Shown here: positions 57,414 through 64,000 of the stretch, in pieces
Position numbering within the stretch: the first letter of the stretch is position 1
How the letters are laid out: each line of letters starts with the position of its first letter
From: Cerasicoccus maritimus
GTDB taxonomy: Bacteria; Verrucomicrobiota; Verrucomicrobiia; Opitutales; Cerasicoccaceae
Reading direction: 5' to 3'
Assembly: GCA_031296935.1 (NCBI GenBank)
Contig: JAVDPD010000025.1
Span: 1-64,000 of the forward strand
DNA length: 64,000 nucleotides
Made by a program: the position numbers and the translations under genes
Notes under the pieces: generated by a model
What the model was told of the DNA's origin: nothing
Databases searched by the model: none
What the model saw: the letters and a program-made list of their open reading frames with translations, nothing else

Positions 57414-59054
57414 TTAAAGAGGACGTTCGGGGTTGATGACCAAAGAGAAATCGAACTTCAGGATGCGTGGGTTGCTATCATCAAAAGATTGGTCCTTCAC
57501 ATCACTGATAAATTCTGAAGCTTTGAAGCTTTCCAGTAGTTGATTCACACGCTGATAGGCCTGGTCGTAACTCTGAGTCGGATTTTCCGGGTCCCAGTTC
57601 TTAATGAGTAGACGACCCGATAGATCGAGGTTACCAGAAGCAGCGCGGTCGAGTTTCAAATCTTCAAGCCAGACGTCCTGGACGGCTTGCAGGCGCTCCT
57701 GCAAATCGCCGAAGAAAGCAATCCAGTTGGAACGGGAATTCACCAAACCTTCGAGGTCGGCGATGTTCGCCTTAAGTGCCTTGGCTTTGCTCTCAAGTTC
57801 GAGGATCTCGGCGTGCGTGCTTTGCAGCGACTGCACCGGCATCTTGAGCTCCTTAACTTGCCCGGAATAAGTGTCCTTCGCCTGCAATTGGCCCAGAATC
57901 GGTGGAACCGTGGCCAGCGCAAGGCAGGCGGCACCGATCAAAATAAATGGCTTCTGCTTGGCAAAGCGCATTTTGTCAGCCAACTGCTGCGGAAGCAGGT
58001 TGATGCTCACTGCCTCAGGATCGGTCATGCGCGCGGCCTCGCCGACGACCTCACTGAGCACGTGTTGATGTTCTTCCAGGTAGATTGCGTCAACGCCGTT
58101 GCCTACTTCGATGCCCGAGATCGGATCGAAGAACTGCACCGGCATGCGCTGGGATTGCTCAAGCTGCTCGGCCAGACCAGGAAGCAAGGAACCACGGCCA
58201 GTCAAAAGGATGCGCTTCGGCGCAGCGGCGCTGCGCTGACGGCGGTAGTTGACGATGGAACGCGTGATTTCCTGGCTAAGCTTCTTTTGGAAATTCTGAG
58301 CGTTGGTCTGCAAAACCTGTGCACTGGGGTCATCCGCATCAATGCTCGTTTGACCGGAGAAGAACGCGATTTTGATCTGCTCGGCGTCAACGAAGCTCTT
58401 GCCGAGACTGTCCGCCAAATTCTGGGTCAGCGTGTTGCCGCCCAGCGTAATGTTGCGGATAAAGAAGCCCTGCTCGTTGATGAAGAGCAGATTCGAGGAG
58501 CGGGCACCAATGTTGATCAGCAGGGTGTCCTCTTCGTCTCCCGGATACGACACTTTGTAAGCGTTGTAGTCCAGGATCGATGCGGCTTCCACGTCAAGCG
58601 GAGTGATGCCGGTCTTGCGCATGTCCGTGCAAAAGCCGTTAATCACATCACTCTTGACGGCGATGACAACCACTTCGGTTTCCACGCCGTCATCGGCGAT
58701 CACCTGGTGGTCCCAGACAACTTCATTCAGCGGGAATGGAATTTTCTGCTGCGCCTCAAAAGCAATGATCTGAGCCCGTTTGGACTCATCAACGTGCGGC
58801 ACGTTGATAAGCTTCGTAAGTAGCTGGTAGCCGGGAACAATCAGCGAAGCCTTGTCTCCGCCCTTAACCTGACTCTTGACGCTGCGCACCGCATCCAAGA
58901 CAGCTGGCAGCCAGCCATTTTCGTCAGTGAGGTCGTATTCAAGATCTTGTTGGGCGAAGCCTTCCAGCACTAAGCCGTTGTTGCGTTCGCTAAAAACCGA
59001 AGCGGTCACGTGACCGGCTCCGCAGTTAATTATTAGTTTCTTAGCAGCGCTCAT
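57414..59054 (-). CDS. pilM: Fused PilM-PilN pilus assembly protein
   Basis: Residues 1-350 are an actin-like PilM ATPase: an IINCGAGHVTASVF start, TLLINIGARSSNLLFINEQG and RILLTGRGSLLPGLAEQLEQ. PilM normally binds the short cytoplasmic N-terminus of PilN. Here the same chain continues with SINLLPQQLADK (the PilN INLLP motif), a membrane helix (about 372-395), a coiled coil and a PilN-like C-terminal domain (440-546). The fusion removes the need for a separate PilN. It corresponds to Amuc_1101 by position. Confidence 0.88.
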   Translation of the reverse strand: MSAAKKLIINCGAGHVTASVFSERNNGLVLEGFAQQDLEYDLTDENGWLPAVLDAVRSVKSQVKGGDKASLIVPGYQLLTKLINVPHVDESKRAQIIAFEAQQKIPFPLNEVVWDHQVIADDGVETEVVVIAVKSDVINGFCTDMRKTGITPLDVEAASILDYNAYKVSYPGDEEDTLLINIGARSSNLLFINEQGFFIRNITLGGNTLTQNLADSLGKSFVDAEQIKIAFFSGQTSIDADDPSAQVLQTNAQNFQKKLSQEITRSIVNYRRQRSAAAPKRILLTGRGSLLPGLAEQLEQSQRMPVQFFDPISGIEVGNGVDAIYLEEHQHVLSEVVGEAARMTDPEAVSINLLPQQLADKMRFAKQKPFILIGAACLALATVPPILGQLQAKDTYSGQVKELKMPVQSLQSTHAEILELESKAKALKANIADLEGLVNSRSNWIAFFGDLQERLQAVQDVWLEDLKLDRAASGNLDLSGRLLIKNWDPENPTQSYDQAYQRVNQLLESFKASEFISDVKDQSFDDSNPRILKFDFSLVINPERPL

Positions 59055-59095
59055 GAACGAGGATAAGGGGCCATTTCAAAAAGGATTAATGTAGA

Positions 59096-59125
59096 CGCAA
59101 GCGAGAACAAAAGCCTTCGCTTGCG
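59096..59125 (-). repeat. 8-bp-stem inverted repeat before pilM
   Basis: CGCAAGCG (59096-59103) and CGCTTGCG (59118-59125) are complementary around a 14-nt loop. It lies between the first gene of the cluster and pilM and might moderate read-through. No T run follows. Confidence 0.5.
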
Positions 59126-59148
59126 AAACTTATATCACTAGCAGAGAA

Positions 59149-59772
59149 CTAATTCTCTTCAATTCTCACAAAAGGTGGGCGATTTTGCCCACTTTCGCGG
59201 TATCCGTTACCCGAGAGATAGCCAGGCAACATAATGCCCTTGGTGGGGCTTCCTGCCATATTGCGCATCGAGGCAAGACTTTGGGGGTTCAGTGTCCGCG
59301 AAGCACGATTGCCGATGTTTTGTTCAGTCACAGGAATATCAGTGCCGTTCACCGCAAGATCGATCACCCAGTATTTGGGCTCCTTGCTAAGGTTGTCGCG
59401 TTGGGCAATGTCGTAAGGAATCCAGAACGCAATTTTGCGGGACTTCTTCACTTCCATGGTCGCAATCACCACGGACGCTTCATGAAAAATGAACGAGTCC
59501 TTACCGTCGGCAGGATTGGGATGCGGGTAGCCGACTAACAGTTTCACTTCAATGTTATCGACGTATTTGGGGTTGATGACACTGGGGTCATTCTTCGGAT
59601 TCCCCATGGCCTCTACGTCGATTTCAACCATGTAATCGCCCCAAGGACGCTCCTTAGAGCCGAATTTGACGTTTTTGACAGTCACTCGGTCCGCCTGGGC
59701 ATTTAGCTGCGACGCGGAGCCACCTATGATTAAAAATGCTAAGATAAAGAGAGAAGCTATACGGGGATGCAT
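59149..59772 (-). CDS. Secreted pilus-cluster protein (Amuc_1102-like position)
   Basis: From the ATG at 59772 the 207-residue product has a signal peptide (MHPRIASLFILAFLIIGGSA, then SQLNAQADR) and a beta-rich body (VTVKNVKFGSKERPWGDY, YVDNIEVKLLVGYPHP, KYWVIDLAVNGTDIPV) of Ig-like character. It occupies the place of Amuc_1102. A longer frame to 59853 would bury the signal peptide. It is first on the minus strand and probably shares the cluster promoter in the 59773-59926 gap. The function is unknown. Confidence 0.7.
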   Translation of the reverse strand: MHPRIASLFILAFLIIGGSASQLNAQADRVTVKNVKFGSKERPWGDYMVEIDVEAMGNPKNDPSVINPKYVDNIEVKLLVGYPHPNPADGKDSFIFHEASVVIATMEVKKSRKIAFWIPYDIAQRDNLSKEPKYWVIDLAVNGTDIPVTEQNIGNRASRTLNPQSLASMRNMAGSPTKGIMLPGYLSGNGYRESGQNRPPFVRIEEN

Positions 59773-59926
59773 CCTCGATGGTAAAAGAGAATCACGGAAG
59801 CGAATCAACAAGAAAACGTAGGCAATCCCCATGTTGATGGAATATTTCGTCATTTTAATCCTCGATGTGACGAATATTTATGCAAAAACATTGCCGCAGC
59901 GGCCCGGAGGCATTCCGTTAGGCAAT

Positions 59927-60433
59927 GTGAGTGATTCAAGCCCTTCCCTCCCCTTCAAGATCAGCGTCCTCGTGTTTTTGCGTGGCCCCGATGGCCGCCT
60001 GCTCATGATTCAGCGCCGTAAATCGCCTAATTTCGGCTGCTGGAGCCCGATTGGCGGCAAGCTGGAAATGGCGATGGGAGAGTCTCCCTTCGAGTGCGCG
60101 GTGCGCGAAGTCGACGAGGAAGTCCGTTTAAAAATCACCACCGAAGACCTACATCTGTTTGGCTATGTCTCCGAGAAAGGCTTCGAGGGCAACGGCCACT
60201 GGCTCATGTTTCTCTTCGATTGCAAAGCAACGCTCCCCGCCCTGCCTGCCGAAATTGACGAGGGCCGTTTCGCGTTTTTCACCCGCGACGAGATCAACGA
60301 AATCAAAATCCCAGCCACCGACCACCAGCTCGTTTGGCCCTACTACGACTCCCACCGCGAGCGGTTCGTGGCCCTGAGGGCTGATTGTCATCCCGAGCGA
60401 GATTTGGAAATTGTGGTTGAACAATCTATATAG
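59927..60433 (+). CDS. Nudix hydrolase
   Basis: The product starts either at a GTG at 59927 (168 residues) or at an ATG at 59831 (200 residues); the Nudix fold starts soon after the GTG. The fold shows ISVLVFLRGPDGRLLMIQRR and the Nudix box GKLEMAMGESPFECAVREV followed by DEEVRL. The box has two extra residues before the first Glu and Val in place of the late Gly, a variant seen in some Nudix subgroups. It hydrolyses a nucleoside diphosphate-linked compound; the substrate is unknown. Confidence 0.82.
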   Translation: MSDSSPSLPFKISVLVFLRGPDGRLLMIQRRKSPNFGCWSPIGGKLEMAMGESPFECAVREVDEEVRLKITTEDLHLFGYVSEKGFEGNGHWLMFLFDCKATLPALPAEIDEGRFAFFTRDEINEIKIPATDHQLVWPYYDSHRERFVALRADCHPERDLEIVVEQSI

Positions 60434-60532
60434 TTTGCGAAACTGCCCCGCTTTCGTCCACAACGCACACTCTATTGTGGCGCGGAAAATACTACTTTCA
60501 CTAACATCACTCATCCGAACGCTCACCATACC

Positions 60533-61681
60533 GTGACTGCGAAAAAAAAGTCGAAAACATACACCAAGGCTGAACGCTGGCAGGACGTCGACGTCCACGA
60601 GCTGGCCAAGCTGGAGATCAACCAACGCCTGAGCGCGGAAGAAAAAATCCGCCTGTTCACCGACATGGTGCGCATCCGCCGCTTTGAAGGCCGAAGCCTC
60701 CGCTCCTATCAGGAAGGCAAGATCGGCGGCTTCCTCCATCTTTACGAAGGCCAGGAAGCCTGCGCCGTCGGCACCATTTCCCTGCTCGGCGCAGACGACC
60801 ACGTGATCACCGCCTACCGCGACCACGGTCACGCCCTCGCCGTCGGCATGGGCATGAATGAGTGTATGGCCGAAATGTATGGCAAGCACACCGGCTGCTC
60901 CAAGGGTAAGGGCGGCTCGATGCACTTCTTTGCGCCGGACAAAAATTACTGGGGTGGCCACGGCATCGTCGGCGGCCAGATCCCGCTCGGCACCGGCCTC
61001 GCCTACGCCCTCAAGTATCAGGGCAAGAAGGGTTGCTGCCTCGCCTACATGGGCGACGGCGCGATCAACCAGGGCGCAGTTCACGAAGCCTACAACTTGG
61101 CTTCGCTCTGGGACCTGCCCGTGATTTTCATCATCGAGAACAACGCGTACTCGATGGGCACCAGCCAGGCCCGCTCCTCCGCCTACCCGGAATGCCTCGC
61201 CCAGCGCGCCGAAGCCTACGGCATGGATTGGGACACCGTGAACGGCAACATCCTTTACGACGTCCGCGCCAAGACCTACGAGGCCATCAAGCGTGCCCAC
61301 GAAGAGTCCCGCCCGACCGTTCTCGAAATCTTCACCTACCGCTACCGTGGTCACTCCGTGGCCGACGCCAATGCGGAGAAGTATCGTTCCAAGGACGAAA
61401 TCGCCGACTACAAGGAAAACAAAGACCCGATCACCCTCCTGCGCAAGCAGCTCGTGGAAGAAGGCGTCCTGACCGAAGAACAGGCGAAGGAAATCGACAA
61501 AGCCGCCAACGCAGAGGCCACCGCTGCTGCTGAATTCGCGGACAAGTCCCCCTTCCCGCCCGCCGAATCCATCCTTGAGGACACCTACTGGAGCATGGAC
61601 AACAAGGGCCAGGACCCGGCAATCGACGAACTCAACCAAGGCCGCTTCATCTTCGAAGACGGCGGTATCTTCGACAAGTAA
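60533..61681 (+). CDS. pdhA: Pyruvate dehydrogenase E1 component, alpha subunit
   Basis: E1 alpha binds thiamine diphosphate and starts decarboxylation of pyruvate. The 382-residue product has the TPP motif MGDGAINQGAVHEAYNLAS ending in IIENNAYSMGT, the entry HFFAPDKNYWGGHGIVGGQ and the phospho-loop-like YRYRGHSVADAN. The start is GTG at 60533. pdhB follows 19 bp later. A branched-chain E1 is a weaker alternative. Confidence 0.94.
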   Translation: MTAKKKSKTYTKAERWQDVDVHELAKLEINQRLSAEEKIRLFTDMVRIRRFEGRSLRSYQEGKIGGFLHLYEGQEACAVGTISLLGADDHVITAYRDHGHALAVGMGMNECMAEMYGKHTGCSKGKGGSMHFFAPDKNYWGGHGIVGGQIPLGTGLAYALKYQGKKGCCLAYMGDGAINQGAVHEAYNLASLWDLPVIFIIENNAYSMGTSQARSSAYPECLAQRAEAYGMDWDTVNGNILYDVRAKTYEAIKRAHEESRPTVLEIFTYRYRGHSVADANAEKYRSKDEIADYKENKDPITLLRKQLVEEGVLTEEQAKEIDKAANAEATAAAEFADKSPFPPAESILEDTYWSMDNKGQDPAIDELNQGRFIFEDGGIFDK

Positions 61682-61700
61682 CCTTTAGACAGAACTAGCA

Positions 61701-62675
61701 ATGGCATTAATTACTTACCGCCAAGCCATCAAAGATGCGCTCGCCGAAGAAATCGCCCGCGACCCGAATGTGTTCGTGATGGGTGAAGAAGTCGCGCAAT
61801 ACAATGGCGCTTACAAGGTCACGGAAGGCCTCTGGGAAAAATTCGGGGACAAGCGCATGGTCGACGCCCCCATTAGCGAAGCCGGCTTCATCGGCCTCGG
61901 CATCGGTGCTTCCATGCTCGGCATGCGCCCCGTCATGGAGTTCATGTTCTGGTCCTTCTGCTACGTGGCATTTGACCAGCTGCTGAACAACGGCTCCTTC
62001 TGCCGCTACATGTCCGGTGGCTTGATGAATGTGCCGATCGTTGTCCGCGGTCCCGCCAACGGCGGCACCAATGTCGGCGCAACGCACTCCCACACACCGG
62101 AAAACCTTTGCGCCAACCATCCTGGCATCAAGGTCGTCTGCCCGTCCAACGCTGCTGATGCCAAGGGCCTGATGAAGACTGCGATTCGTGACAACGACCC
62201 GGTCTTCGTCATGGAAAACACCCTGCTCTACGGTCAGAAGTGGGAAGTCCCCGAAGAGGAATACCTGATCCCAATGGGCAAGGCCAACATCCTCAAGGAA
62301 GGCACCGACATTTCGCTGATCGCTCACGGCCGTGGTGCCATGACCGCTCTTGAAGCCGCCAAGCGCCTCGAAGAAGAGTACGACATCAACGCCGAAGTCC
62401 TCGACCTCCGTTCGATCCGCCCGCTTGACGTGGATGCGATCCTCGAAACGGTCAAGAAGACCAACCGCGTTGTCTACGTCGAAGAGAACAAGCCGTTCTC
62501 CAGCGTTGGCTCGCAGATCATCAGCATCATCCAGGAAGAAGCGTTCGACCACCTCGACGCCCCGATCAAGCGCGTCAACTCCATCGATGCGCCGCAGATC
62601 TACTCGATGCCGCTTGAAAAGATTCAGATCCCGGACGCCGACCGCGTCATCAAGAAGGTTCTGGAAATCTGCTAG
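61701..62675 (+). CDS. pdhB: Pyruvate dehydrogenase E1 component, beta subunit
   Basis: E1 beta completes the alpha2beta2 enzyme. The 324-residue product has VFVMGEEVAQYNGAYKVTEG, RMVDAPISEAGFIGLGIGA, FCRYMSGG and the C-terminal transketolase domain with VLDLRSIRPLDVDAILE and VYVEENKPFSSVG. Length is normal. The operon ends with a strong terminator; no E2 or E3 gene lies in the window. Confidence 0.95.
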   Translation: MALITYRQAIKDALAEEIARDPNVFVMGEEVAQYNGAYKVTEGLWEKFGDKRMVDAPISEAGFIGLGIGASMLGMRPVMEFMFWSFCYVAFDQLLNNGSFCRYMSGGLMNVPIVVRGPANGGTNVGATHSHTPENLCANHPGIKVVCPSNAADAKGLMKTAIRDNDPVFVMENTLLYGQKWEVPEEEYLIPMGKANILKEGTDISLIAHGRGAMTALEAAKRLEEEYDINAEVLDLRSIRPLDVDAILETVKKTNRVVYVEENKPFSSVGSQIISIIQEEAFDHLDAPIKRVNSIDAPQIYSMPLEKIQIPDADRVIKKVLEIC

Positions 62676-62701
62676 AGGTCAGTCTGATCCAATTTACTCA
62701 A

Positions 62702-62730
62702 AGCCCGGCCAGCGCGCCGGGCTTTTTTTT
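62702..62730 (+). terminator. Rho-independent terminator of pdhAB
   Basis: AGCCCGGC (62702-62709) pairs with GCCGGGCT (62716-62723) around CAGCGC, followed by eight T. Confidence 0.95.
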
Positions 62731-63116
62731 GAAAAAAGCCTAATTCTACTTAGTTAGAAAGAATAGATCGCCACAATAAGGCGCAAAAGAGCGCGAGACC
62801 AGTAGGTAGCGCAGCAAGTATTTGTGTTTTTTGAGCCTTTTTGCGGCCATTTCCACCTCATGAACCTTCCTGAGTCGGTTCTAAATGAGTTTAACGAAGT
62901 AGTCCTAAGTAGCTTATTCGAAAACAACAGTGCGGTTGTCTGAGTAACAACCGAGGCTGTGTTGCCCCAACAACCGAGGCTGTGTTAAGCAAACAACCGA
63001 GCGGTTGTTTTGCAGTTTCCTACGTAGGCTTTTCAAAAACAACCGCATAGGCTTTTCAGAAACAACCGAGTAGGCTTTTATATCTTGGCTCAATGGCCCC
63101 CCAAATGGATGCGTGT
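62731..63116. other. Gene-free stretch holding a tandem repeat array
   Basis: No gene is supported. The first 190 bp show nothing clear; the rest holds the 23-bp array at 62923-63083. The remaining bases lead to the stop of the SGNH hydrolase gene. Confidence 0.6.
62923..63083. repeat. Seven-unit 23-bp degenerate tandem array
   Basis: Units begin at 62923, 62946, 62969, 62992, 63015, 63038 and 63061, always 23 bp apart. Six open with AACAAC (five with AACAACCG), and the second halves read GGCTGTGTT, GGTTGTTT or TAGGCTTTT. Units 2 and 3 share AACAACCGAGGCTGTGTT exactly. Unit 4 forms a 20-bp palindrome AAACAACCG-AG-CGGTTGTTT (62991-63010). Unit 5 has lost the AACAACCG core but keeps the period. 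There are no unique spacers, so it is not a CRISPR array. Confidence 0.92.
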
Positions 63117-63785
63117 TCAACCAACGCCCCGCAAACGCGGCTCCAGCTTGGTTAGCTCTTTGGCCACCATTTCGGCCAGTTCCCGAGCGCCACGCTCGGT
63201 GAAATGCGTGCGGTCATTCGCGCCGGGCACATCCACGTTTTGAGCGGTATTCAGCGTGAAGTATGTGCTCTCCCTTTCGCCGAGTTCCTCGTAGCGCGCG
63301 CCGATTAGCTCATAAAGATCGACCAGCGGAACTGACATTTTCTGGGCCACCCCACGCATCGAGTCCACGTAGGGCAAGAGCTCGCGCGTGAGTTTGCCAT
63401 CGGCCTCAAAGGTGCGGCGATGCGGCGGCGTAACGAGGATCGGCAAGGCACCCGCGTCCCGGCACTCCTGAACGTATCGAGCTAGATTCTCGCGATAGTC
63501 AGTGGCCGCATCAGTGGACTCGCGTAGCCCCTTCTTGTGCGAATCATTGTGCCCAAACTGAATCAGGACTATGTCCGGCTTCTCCTCCAACAAGGCGTCC
63601 CAGAAGCCGTCTTCGCGAAAGGTCTTCGTACTGCGTCCACAGCTCGCGAGGTTTGCTATACGCACACCGGGCAGCGATTCACCCAGAAACTGCCCCCAAC
63701 CGCGGGCAATCTCGGATTCCTCGTAATCGGCGACCGTTGAGTCGGCCGCGAGCCCAATGCATAGAGAGCCATACGTGTTTTGCAT
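63117..63785 (-). CDS. SGNH/GDSL hydrolase (rhamnogalacturonan acetylesterase-like)
   Basis: The 222-residue product has SGNH block I LAADSTVAD (Ser16), a block III GHNDS segment with the oxyanion Asn, and block V DRTHFTERGA with the catalytic Asp-x-x-His. Spacing resembles rhamnogalacturonan acetylesterases, which deacetylate pectin side chains. No signal peptide is visible, so it is probably cytoplasmic. A GTG two codons upstream is possible; I use the ATG at 63785. Confidence 0.87.
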   Translation of the reverse strand: MQNTYGSLCIGLAADSTVADYEESEIARGWGQFLGESLPGVRIANLASCGRSTKTFREDGFWDALLEEKPDIVLIQFGHNDSHKKGLRESTDAATDYRENLARYVQECRDAGALPILVTPPHRRTFEADGKLTRELLPYVDSMRGVAQKMSVPLVDLYELIGARYEELGERESTYFTLNTAQNVDVPGANDRTHFTERGARELAEMVAKELTKLEPRLRGVG

Positions 63786-63812
63786 GAACACGTTTAAAAG
63801 TGAAAAACAGCC

Positions 63813-64000
63813 TTAGCCCAAGTCTAAATCCAAACCTTCCGCTGCCGGCGGGTCGAGGAGCCAAAGCGTCTTGTGCGCATGCGCGCGCAGCAGGTGAATC
63901 GGTTTCTCCCGCGGGTTGAAGTCGCCATGGAATGCCTGAAATATCGCGTGCTCCTTGGCGTCACCCCGAACCGTCACCACGATCTGCTTGCAGCGGGAAA
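63813..64000 (-). CDS. NagB/6-phosphogluconolactonase-like protein, 3' end
   Basis: The window edge cuts this gene. The last 62 residues (CKQIVVTVRGDAKEHAIFQ, then PIHLLRAHAHKTLWLLDPPA and a short acidic tail) match the C-terminal strand-helix of the NagB/6-phosphogluconolactonase fold, where the closing helix carries a similar LLDxxAA ending. Either enzyme is possible without the active-site part. It ends 28 bp from the SGNH gene start on the same strand. Confidence 0.7.
   Translation of the reverse strand, partial: SRCKQIVVTVRGDAKEHAIFQAFHGDFNPREKPIHLLRAHAHKTLWLLDPPAAEGLDLDLG

Noticed and set aside
60149..61639. 496-codon minus-strand frame opposite the Nudix and pdhA genes
   Set aside because: It spans two real genes on the other strand and has only Val/Gly/Asp-rich shadow composition.
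62923..63083. CRISPR array
   Set aside because: Units follow each other directly at 23 bp with no unique spacers, and there are no cas genes.

Overview
The window looks like chromosomal DNA of a Verrucomicrobiota bacterium, most likely of the Opitutia (Puniceicoccales/Opitutales) side; this placement is inference from gene content. The clues are a pilus cluster laid out like the Akkermansia Amuc_1098-1102 genes, an exosortase with a matching PEP-CTERM protein, a NagB-LmbE fusion, and a SecA without the usual zinc-binding tail. The DNA is moderately GC-rich with AT-richer patches in intergenic stretches and in one small lipoprotein gene. There is no phage, plasmid, rRNA operon, CRISPR array or intact insertion sequence.

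Layout. 0.4-7.2 kb: rmuC, a periplasmic sugar-binding-like protein, an ExbB-ExbD-ExbD operon ending in a large coiled-coil protein without a TonB domain, then tRNA-Leu(CAA) and a terminator. 7.2-16.2 kb: a CPA2 cation/proton antiporter, an Asp/Asn beta-hydroxylase, an exosortase-EpsI fusion with two poly-G runs, a roadblock-like protein, about 800 bp without a gene that holds a 25-bp-stem hairpin, and a large secreted beta-helix protein. 16.3-23.5 kb: gpsA, a broken amino-acid oxidase fragment, an FAD monooxygenase, a tiny lipoprotein, trmL, smpB, rpoZ and a UvrD-like helicase. 23.5-37.9 kb: a membrane glycosyltransferase, a PEP-CTERM protein, a PuuE-like deacetylase, metH, rsmG, a methyltransferase, secA, an SHD1-metalloprotease and tsaE. 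37.9-43.9 kb: tRNA-Leu(UAA), a response regulator, sufE, hpt, a TPR protein, and an iron-type ABC transporter (ATPase and binding protein, no permease in view) with an AT-rich lipoprotein gene between its two parts. 44.0-49.2 kb: an amino-sugar operon (NagB-LmbE fusion, ROK-like kinase, PIG-L deacetylase) divergent from an AraC regulator. 49.3-52.5 kb: hisG, bcp, a PhoB-like regulator and a 5'-3' exonuclease. 52.6-59.8 kb: a five-gene type IV pilus-like cluster. 59.9-64 kb: a Nudix hydrolase, pdhA-pdhB, a seven-unit 23-bp tandem array, an SGNH hydrolase and the end of a NagB/6-phosphogluconolactonase-like gene.

How the genes work together. Three units stand out as systems. The first is the energised ExbB/ExbD complex with a non-TonB partner. 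The second is the Verrucomicrobia-type pilus assembly set, with PilM and PilN fused in one protein and a secretin. The third is the amino-sugar operon, where translationally coupled genes supply a deacetylase, a kinase and a deaminase; the deacetylase-like half of the NagB fusion appears degenerate, so the separate PIG-L protein probably does that step. The exosortase and the PEP-CTERM protein form a sorting enzyme and candidate substrate. The remaining genes are mostly housekeeping: translation, DNA repair, methionine synthesis, secretion and pyruvate oxidation.
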